Below, one piece after another: positions 35,759 to 46,200 of a stretch of 64,000 bases of DNA. A program made the translations under genes and the position numbers. This stretch comes from Plasmodium relictum (lineage: Eukaryota; Apicomplexa; Aconoidasida; Haemosporida; Plasmodiidae). The notes under the pieces were generated by a model. That model saw only the letters and a program-made list of their open reading frames with translations, had not been told where the DNA came from and did not search any database. Location of the stretch: the NCBI RefSeq assembly GCF_900005765.1, contig NC_041687.1, positions 1,240,001 to 1,304,000 of the forward strand. The letters are read 5' to 3'. Positions within the stretch are counted from its first letter, which is position 1. The number at the start of each line of letters is the position of its first letter.

Positions 35759-36539
35759 CTAAAAAAAAAAAAAAAAGTTAAAAAGGAAATAAGTTAAAAT
35801 ATAGTGAAACGAATAGACATGAACTTTAAAAAAAAAAAAAAAAAAGTTATATGAATTATTTACAAAAAATAGGGTTGTCTTTAATGTTTCAAATAAATTA
35901 AAATAAAAATTAAAAATTATATTTTTTTTATTATAGTATAAGCTTATTGGGCTTGGAAATCGTTTGGTATGAGCTTGTACTGCATTAATTTCTTCAAATG
36001 GTTTCTTTGAGAACTTTGGTTTTGCTGATATTCTATCTTTAAATACGTACACAAATTCATCTAATCACATTAAAATAAAAAAGTTGGTATATAAAAATGT
36101 TTTCATATCATTTTACACATAAATATATATACAAATATGTATAGTTATTTAATTTTTAAGGTAATAAAAAAGAAAAATAGCATGTTACACATAATAAACT
36201 CATACATATACAGAATTTTTAAATAATAATAATAAAAAAAATATGCTATAATAATTTTCAAAAAATGTGTTTTAAAATAAGATTAGAAAAAAATTAAAAA
36301 AAAAATTATTCTTTATTATAAATATATTTTAGTTTTATAAAAGTATTATATAATAATTTTATATTAGGCATAATAATATCTTTTTAAAGTCAATTTTTAA
36401 TAATATCAAAATATATAATATTATAATATATATATTTTTATATTAAAATGTTTAATTTTGAACCAATTTCTTCTTGTTTTAACGAAACAAGCAGTTCAGC
36501 CAATTCTTGAACCTTTCTGCTTTGAATTTTTTTATTCAT
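35759..36539 (-). CDS. Tentative small two-exon gene, unknown function
   Basis: Exon 1 (36539-36464; MNKKIQSRKVQELAELLVSL, then KQEEI) can be spliced through a GTTCAA donor to an exon starting at 36060 after a TGATTAG acceptor. One leftover base plus two make Asp, giving EEIDEFVYVFKDRISAKPKF. The stretch to about 35940 (ending AHTKRFPSPISLYY) has clear coding character and A/T-rich third positions. Beyond it the frame runs on to a stop at 35759 through low-complexity sequence that may instead be intron or UTR, so the 3' end is uncertain (125 residues if all coding). The exon 1 helix has the hydrophobic spacing of the N-terminal domain of ribosomal L7/L12 proteins, a weak resemblance only. A different first exon, or fusion to the TMEM42-like frame, cannot be excluded. 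Confidence 0.42.
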
Positions 36540-37291
36540 TTCATTAAAAATACTCTATTTTTTAAAGAAATCAATTTTATTAAAAAAAAATTTAAAAGAG
36601 GGAGAAAAGAAAAAAAAAAAAAATAACACATATATTCAATGAAATTTAAGTAAATTATTAAATGTATAAATTCAATAAAATTTTAAACAAAGTACTATGT
36701 ATATTCAATATAAATTTAAACAAAATTCTTAAAAGGGAAAATTTTGTGACATAACAATTTAAAAAGAAAGGGAATAAAAAAAAAAAAAAAGAGAAAAATA
36801 AAGGTATTTAAAAAAAAAATAAAAAAAATTAAAAAAAAAAATGACGGATGAATGTGATATTAAGATGCCAAAGAAAAAAATATAAGTACCAAAAAAAAAA
36901 AAAAGAAAAACATGTGCACGAGAAAAAAAGATAAATTAAAAAGTAAAATAAATAAATGTATATATATATAATATATTTCATATCATACTTATAAAAATTA
37001 TGTATCGGATGTACTATTTTAAAATAAATAAAATGAGAATAATATATTAGTTTTATGAATTATTCATAAAATACTAATAAAATGTGTATATGAAATACTT
37101 TACAAACAAAAAACAGAAATATATTTTTAAAACACAAAAATTCCTATGATTAAATATAAAATATTCTAAGATTTTATAGAACTAAAATAAAATTTACAAA
37201 TAATTTATAAAAATATTTATACAGTGACTTTATTTTACTTTATTTCTATTTTATTTTAATGTATTATTTCTTTTTTTCATATCCGAAAAAA
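36540..37291. other. Intergenic spacer, 0.75 kb
   Basis: 3' region of GCalpha and putative promoter of the small gene. It contains GTGCAC (36914-36919), the core bound by the invasion-stage factor AP2-I. A 15-codon plus-strand frame begins at 36841 (MTDECDIKMPKKKI then stop); there is no support that it is translated. Confidence 0.5.
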
Positions 37292-40200
37292 TTATAAATC
37301 TGATTCCATATTATCAACGTTAACATAATACAAATCTTTATTAGATGATTTTTTATTATGTAAGGCATTTATATTATGAGCTCTTGTTAAAGCACCAAAT
37401 TTTCTATTTTCAAAATGATGGGCTCCTAAAAAGTGTTGTCTTTTAAGTTTTTTATTAAGTATATAGTTTCTATTATGTGAAATTTTGGAATTATTAGATG
37501 AATCAACTTCTTTTTTATCAGAGATAATAAAGCAATTAACATCTTTGTAAATGACTCTAACTGTTGTGTGTGGTTTAAAAGTAAATCTATTTTTAAATTG
37601 TTGTAACAAAAAATTTTTAAGCGTTTCCGAAACATTAATTTTACCTGGAATTCCATTACTTTCCATGAGATTACCTGTTAATACATCAATTCCCCAGAGA
37701 TCATATCTCAGACGGCCAGACCCAATGACACCTCCTACACATGAACCATAATGTAATCCTATTCTCATATTTAAATTAGGAATATATAATTTTTCTCTTA
37801 TTTCCTTAATAATCCTTATCATTGAATAAGCCATTTCTAAAACTCTTTCAGTACCATCAGCAGGATCATAATCTTGATTATCTTCAGTTACTGGTTCACT
37901 TATTGCTACGTAAGCATCACCTATTGTACATAATTTATATAAACCATATTTTGTACTATCGTTATCAAATTTTGCAAACAGCTTTTGTAACAATGTTAAA
38001 ACTTCAGATGCATCAACTCCATTTGCCCATGATGTAAAACCACATATATCAGCGAACAGAAATGTTAACCTATCATGTGTATATGCCAATTTTAATTTAT
38101 CTTGCTGAAATTCTTCTAATACATGTTTAGGAAGCATATCATTTAATAGTTCCGTTGCCCTATTTTCTGTCCTCTTTGCACTTTCATTGGCATAAAAAGT
38201 TCTTCTATCAATTGATTCTTTACAGTAAGTTGATATTAAATTAAATGCGACATACCACGGTATTAATAGAACTGTTGAATCAGTCGTTATTGTTGTAACA
38301 ACACTTGTTGCTATAAATGTTAAAGACATTGTAATAAATAACAAATCAACTAATATGCATGTTTGAAATAACATTCCTGTATTATGATGCAATATAACTA
38401 AATAAAAAAAAAATTCAATAGTATCATTTGTCATCCAAATAGTATAAGAAGATGTTTGATCTGCTTCTGATATGGCCCATAAATATGCTATAGAAAAAAC
38501 ACATGCTGCTGATATAAATAATAAATTTAAGAAAAATATCATCCATTTAATGTTTAATAGAGAGGAAACTTCCGGCCTAGTTCTATAATGAAATAATAAC
38601 CAAAGCATAAATCCAAAAAAGGTATAAACAGATCTTACTGACCAATATGCAAAATAATTAATTTGCAATGTTTGTGTTGTCCTTTTATGATCAACAAATA
38701 CTATAGAAACCGTACTTGAAATTAACGTTTGCATTACAAAAGTAACCAAAAAAATTATAAGTGCTTGCTCAATTGTATTTATATTTGATTTGTTACTATA
38801 AAAATGTGCTCTATATTTAGCCTCTAAATTTTTATCACTAAATTTCAAAAATAACCATTCACTATTTAATCCAATTAAGCTTTTTGTTTTTTTTTTATTA
38901 TCTCTTCTATATAAATTATCATTTTTTTTATTATCCTTCTTAAAATAAGCATATATATTTGAAAAATACAGTAAAATTTTTGAGAAGTTAAATATCTTTT
39001 TCTTAGAATTTTCATTTTTTCCTTCATCTTCTTTTTTAGCATCCTTTCTTTTATCTTTTAAATAATTTCTTCTTATATTACTTAACTTTTTATGATAATT
39101 TACATGGTTTGCATGATTATAGTTAACACAATTATTTGGAGTGCAATAGCTTTCGCTACAATTGTTACACTTCTGAGTACAAAGATAAATATTTTTATAA
39201 TATTCTTCATTATTATCATGAAGTTCTTTTCTCAAATATAGAAGATTACTAATATTTTTTCTATTATTATTTTCTATTTCCTCCTGATCCTCTATTTTTT
39301 TTTCATTTTCACCATCTTTTTTGATCAAGTTTTCATTCAAATAATAAATAGAATCATTTAATGATAATTTATTTATGCCAACTTCTAAATCTTTTATTTC
39401 ATCAAAGCCCTTTGTATTTTCAAGACATTGATTAAAATTTGTTGTAGAATCATTATTTAGTCCAGAATTTAAAAAGCTCATATTAAAGAAATCCTTTTGT
39501 TTTAGTTGATAGCCTACTGCTGTACCAATTTTAAGTTTCCTCAGTTTTATAATTTCATAGTAATGAGTATTAACATCTTTTATATATTCATTAGGAAGAT
39601 CATGTAATGATAAATCTTTAAGATTTATATAACCATTATTTGTTTCATTATTGGAAGCATCATAATTGCACACATCATTATTATTAATGGTATCATTTAA
39701 ATTATACTCATTATTTTGACTTTTTCTATTGGAATAGTAACCTAAAATATTTTGAGTTTTGTCATAATTTAATTTACTACTTAAGTCATTATCTTCATAA
39801 AAATCAGATAAAAATAGATTCTTACTTTCTACATTTTCTCCCAAAAATGGATAGTTTAGTCCAATAACAGATGTTAATAAGTAGGTAGTCATAGTTCCTT
39901 TTCCTTTAATTTCTGTTTCCTTTTTTTCATATATTAATGTTTTATCATCTTTAACTAAATTATATGTTGCTTCTGACATATGAATGTAGTCTGGTTTTCC
40001 AGTAGTTTTCATTCTTGATGCAGTATTAACAGTATCACCAAAAAGAGCATATTGGGGCTTCTTAGAACCAACAACTCCAGCAATAATCCTTCCTGAATGA
40101 ATACCTATTTTAACCCTAATCCTTGTTGGCCTACTATCTGATCCTTTTCCTTTATTTACATCGTTTAAATCATTGTTATTATCTTGGTTTTTAATATCAC

Positions 40201-43200
40201 TATACTCATAAGAATCAATTTTCTTTAACATATGCTTTGTTTTTTCATATTTAATATGACTACTTACCTGAAGAATAGATAAAGCAAAATCAATGGAATC
40301 ATGAGCATCTTCTTGGCCTTTATCATCTTTATTAGAATTATCCTCCTTTTTTACTAAACCACATGCAGCTAAATATGTTTCAAAAACGGTTTCAATTTTT
40401 GTACAATTAAATTGCTCTGTACATTTATCAAAACATAAAAACAGCCTATCCAATACTTCTACAAGTCTAGTAGGCTCAATGCTTGCAACAATGTTTTGAA
40501 AGTCATGTATATCACAAAATATAATGCTAACTGTGTTAATTTCTTCTGCTTTTAATGAAACAGGTATACCTTCTTCATTTAAATCTGAATATATCATTTC
40601 ATCAACAACAAAAGGAGGAAGCATAGTATTTAATATTTCTCTTTGTTTTCTTCTAGATGACTCTACTGAATATTCTAATAAAAAATTCTTTCTTTGATTA
40701 TATTCAAGTCGATATCCTACAAAACCAACAAAAACATCAACACCAATAAATAAAGGAATATAGTGAGCTAAACCCTTTTTATCTAAAAAGTGATCTCCTT
40801 TATATCTAATAATGAAAAGACTTAAAAAAATAATATTACATAACACCGCATTAACAAAAGGTAATCTTAAAATAACAAATGTATATAATGGAAACAACAC
40901 GGCTTGAAAAACTCCATCTATGTGTGTTATTGAATAACTCACAACATGATGAGTTATTATTAATATTACCACTGCACTAATAATTTTGTTAAAGTTTTCT
41001 ATAAAAATATGAGGAAAAAAAGTCGTAACTGTTGCAGATAATAAAACTACTTCTAATAATAAAGATAAAATTAATATAAATAAATCAGTAGATGCATCAG
41101 ATGATATATTCCATGTTTCACTTAAAGTAGATTCTAATTTCCATACATACAAAAAAAAAACTCCTAATAAGATAAAAATAAAGCGATACCAAGGTATGAA
41201 AGTTTTGTAAAACTTATTTTTCTTATGTATTTGAAACCCTGATTCTAACTGCATATCTTTAAATGCTAATGTAAACCTGTTAATTAAATGACTAACCTTA
41301 ACGATTTCTTTTTGTGTATTTTCATTTTTCTTTTTATTATTATTTGAGCTTTCAGCACTGGTATAGGAAAATTCAGAAAGAGATTCATTATCATAAAATT
41401 CAGATCTATTTTGTATTATGTGATAATTTCTTGTATTAACATATAATGCATCAGGTATATTTTCCATACGTTCATTATTTTTAAAAAATATATGTTCATC
41501 ATTAATTCTAAATCTTTTTCCCTGAGGTAATAAATCTACTAAAAAAGTATTTTTTAATGGGTTTAAGCAGTTCTTCATTTCAATCATTAAAGAATCGTCA
41601 ATTCTAGAATTTGATTCTTTAATATCTTTAATTCTAGAAATATTACTAAAATTATCATTCATACAATAATCTTTTTCATTAAAAATTTCATCATTATCTT
41701 TTAAATCAGTCTTATATTCTGTTATGGAACTATTAACTAAGCTTTTTTCCTCACTTTTAATATATTTGTTTTCATCATCTTTATTAAAGATGTTATTCTT
41801 ATTTAATAAGCCAGTATTACTTTGATTTCTTCTAGATGCCATACAACTAATTATTTTTTCATTCTCATTTTCTTTCTTTTTTTCTATATTTTGCATGTCT
41901 CCTTTTATCTTTTCATCTTTTTTCATAGTATTTTTTATATCTTTACTTTTATCTCTTTCATTTTTTTTACCTTTTCTGTGATCGCTCTTATTTTTTCTAT
42001 CTTTATTTTTATCTCTTTCATTTTTCACATCTTTTTTTCCTTCATCTTTTGTGTATTCTTTCATTTTTCTTCTTTCTTTATCTACTGTATATGCTTTTTT
42101 TAAATGTCTTTTTTTCTCTTGTGTAATTTTTTCCCCTATTTCTTGCTTTTTAATCCTTTTTTCTTTGTCTGTAACTTTTTCATTATTAACTATTTTTTCT
42201 TTATTATTTAGTTCTTTCATATATATTGACTTTTCCATAGAATGAGAAGCTTGTTCTGATAAAATAAATTTTGCTCCTTTAGGTTTTTGTTCTTCATCTA
42301 AATCATTTTTATATTCTAAATCAACACTGGATTTATTTATGTCGCTAATCCTTGAATTTTTTGATTGATTAAACCATTTTGAAAAAGATGTGCTTTTAAA
42401 AGATTGTTGATCTTTATTATAATATTTAGTGCTTTTTTTAAAAGCGCTTTCTAGAGAAGTATGTTTTCTTGTAATTTTAAGATGATACTCTTTATTTTTT
42501 TTCCTTATAAATTTACATTTAAATTTTTTACCAAATTTCTTTAATAATTTTCTTTTACTCGATGGGAAAAATACATATTTATATTTATTATGCTTCTCTT
42601 GATATTGCTCATATAACCAATGATTAACAACATTATAAATATTAGGAAAAAATATAGCTTTCGTAAAATTAATAAAAATATAAGAAATAATGCATGTAGT
42701 AAACCAAAGAATTAAGAGAATATATAATGGCCCCCACAAAAAAGCTTGTCTAAATATCTCCCTTATATATTCATTAGAAGCATAAGCAATACAAATAAAA
42801 ATTATTGATGGGAAAAAAACAAAAAGAAAACCACCAAATAAAGTAATAACAATAGAAGGTGACCACAAAGATCCTTCCAAAAAAAGACGAAGAATAGAAA
42901 TCAATAAACTCCCCAAAAAGCAAACGGTACCATATGTATTTATTGTAATAACTTCTCCATTGTACAAATGAGAACTTTCTTTAAGTGCTGCATATGCAAA
43001 AAAAAATACAACCATAGAATAAAATATGGCTTCAACTATCCATGGTAAAAATTTTAGGCTATTCATATTATACTTTCTTCTACTCAATGCATAAAATAAA
43101 GGAATATTATATAATATATCATAATTTAAATTATGCTGTAAGAAAATATAATATATAATAGGTATAAATACCCAAAAAATATTAAATAATGTATATAAGT

Positions 43201-46200
43201 CAGGGTATATCTGTATACAGCTCCAGGAAGCATAAGCTTGATAAAAAAAAATAGGTAAAACAACAGTTATATTTTTGAAAAAATTCCAATATAAAATTAT
43301 ACTTATAGTATATAAATGTTTAGAACCATATATAAATAGTAATTTTCTTAAGTAACAAAACTTCTTTATGCAATAATCTGAATATCCTGCTGATATAATA
43401 CATTTAGAAGTCATTATACTTATTCCTATGTTAGCTTCTTGAATCATAGCAATATCATTTGCTCCATCTCCTATAGCTAATGTATTTGGTGTTGGATATA
43501 GTCGATTTTTTATTAATCGAACTATGAATGCCTTTTGTTTTGCTGTTATTCGGCAAGCTATAACCACATCAGAACTACATGCCATATTTAAAAAATGAGT
43601 TTGTAAATCACTATGATTTAAAAAAGTTTGCAAATTTTTTCCAGTTATTAATAAACATAAATTTTCATGAGGTTTTTTCTCTTCTTTTTCCATATGAAAT
43701 AACTCATACAATGCCATTCCTTCTCTTTTTAATTTTTTGCTGTTACTATTATCTAACACAGCATGGAATATTTTCGTATGGGGATTTAAAAACTTGCATA
43801 AAAATGCTATATGTAAAGAATATTCTACATTATCTCCTGTTAACATCCATATTCTAATACCAGATTGATTTAATATTTCTACTGTTTTAGTTACTTTTTT
43901 TTGTAATCTATCTTTAATCCCTGTTATACCTAAATAAATTAAATCATTCTCTACTTCTTCAGCAACATCCTCTAATCTTTGCTCTCTATTATAAATAGAT
44001 AAGCAGGAGTCATCATACATTCTTTTATATTTAATAGTTTCTTCTTCGTTTAGATATTTAAATGCGAATACCATTGATCTTAATCCTTGCACAGAAAATT
44101 TTCTTAACTGCTTTTCTAATTCTCTATACCTTTCCTTCATTTTATAATGCTCAGTTTTTGTATAGAAATCTTTTTCTATATTATTATTTACATCATCATA
44201 ATCCTTTCTTATACCGAACTCATCTGAATAATTATAATTAATTTTCTGATTATCATATTCTTTATTTTCATTCATCCTGGATTTTAAGGAAAAGTTTTTT
44301 ATATTTTTAAGACTTGAAGATTTAGTTTTTTCTGATTCTTCTATTCTGGAATTTTTATTTTTTAGCTTAATTTTATTTTCTCTTTTTTTCTTCCTTTTAT
44401 TCTTTCTTCTTTCTAAAAATCTGCTATATTTTAAATTTAATAAAGGTAAAACAGAAGCATCAGAACCTTTTACGTATAAAATAGATCCTGTATTCATATT
44501 TTCCGGCTTTACAACAATTGACATTCTTCCTCTTCTATTAGTGAACTCGTTAATTCCAATAATAGTCCATTTATAAAAGTGCCCATCTATTTCTATGCAC
44601 ATAGTATTTTTGTTTCTTAATACAAGTCTGTAACCTAAATAACTGGAGGTATATATTAAGCATTCTTCATCTAATGAACTCGATTGATATTTTATAGCAT
44701 CTAAATATGCATTAGATTCTGTTACATTGTTGTCTATGTGTTTAGTATCTTTTTTTTTATCTAATTCACATTCAAATTTTCCATAGTTTTTTCCTATTTT
44801 TTTTGGAGATTTTTCATCGCATTCTATATTGCTTTGTTCACTTAAAGATAATATGTTATAATAATTTTTTTCATTTAAATAACGAGATTCACTTCTTTGC
44901 CTTTTATTATTGCTTTTAGTGCATATAAAACTATTAGAAAATGATGATTTCTCTTTTGATATTTGCTTAAAGGAAACTGCACTATGCCTTTTCACTGAAA
45001 ACAAAGAACCATCTTTTTCATTATTCATTTTCGATAATTGATTTTTATTTGATTTTATATTTAAGTATTTTTTCCATCCATTTGCCTCATTTTTCTCTAT
45101 TTCTTTACAAATCTCTGCATTTTTACAAGAGGTAGAATTTTTTTTTTTTCTATAATTTTTATCAAAAAACTTTGATTTCATCTTATTTTTTTTGTTATTC
45201 CTATTTTTTAAATTAACCATAGAACTGTGATAATATAAATTTTTTGTATTTTCATTTGTTTTCATTTTACTAGTTCTCATTTTTTGTATATCTTCATAGT
45301 TATCAATTTTTTCACCAAAAATTTTTTTTTTTGTTGTTTTAATACCTTGATCAAAAATGTATTCATTGAATTGATGAAAATTTATATCATTTTTGCTTCT
45401 ATTTAAGTCATTAGAATATTGTTTTGGATTATTAATCCTGTCCATATTATTAGAAATACCCTTGGAACTTCTTGAAGGAAAGTGTATTGAATGCTTATTC
45501 CTTATATACTCAAATTGAATAAAAGGTGTAACAGCATTACATAAAGTTATACATTTAAAAAATTCATCTATATAATAACTTCTCCAATTATTTGCGTTTA
45601 AATCATCGTATATTCTTTTATCATTAAAATCGCATCTAGATTTTATGGAATCTGAGTTCATATTTATCCTAAAATTTTTAGGTTTTACAAATTTTTGTTG
45701 CATTATGTAATTTTGGTAACTTGTATCAAAAAAATAGAAATCATTATTTGATTCTTCCACATTCTCATCTTTATAATAAACTTTTTGTTCCCATTTGTTT
45801 TCATCTTTTAAGTTATTCAAATGAACATAATAGTTTTTTTCTGTATTTTCAGAAAATGCTTTATTGCTATTTATATCATTATTTATTTCAAAATTATCGA
45901 AATTAGAAGATGAATAAAAATTAGATGAATTAAAATCATCTGAAAAAGAGGAATATGTTGACGATAAAGATGAGGATATAGTTAAAGAATTTTGTAAGGA
46001 TGGGTATTTATTAAAAGTATTACCATTTTTATAACCAAATTTTTTATTTTTATAATTCCATGAAGAGCTTGATTTATAAATAAGACAATTTTTATTATTA
46101 TCATTAATGCTTTCTTTGTCAAAATCATTATTATTAATTTTGTCATAATTGACTTCTTTAATTTGATTTTCTTGAGTGGAACCCTTGTTATATTCATGTT

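Noticed and set aside
36000-36075. Alternative frame in the second exon of the small gene (start MNLCTYLKIEYQQNQ) with a clean stop
   Set aside because: Its third codon positions are richer in G/C than those of the competing frame, which also joins exon 1 in phase. Kept only as an alternative.
36841-36885. Plus-strand mini-frame MTDECDIKMPKKKI
   Set aside because: Only 14 residues, no usable donor before its stop and no partner exon.
37426-38037. Frames on both strands within the GCalpha C2 domain
   Set aside because: Shadows of the conserved cyclase coding sequence.
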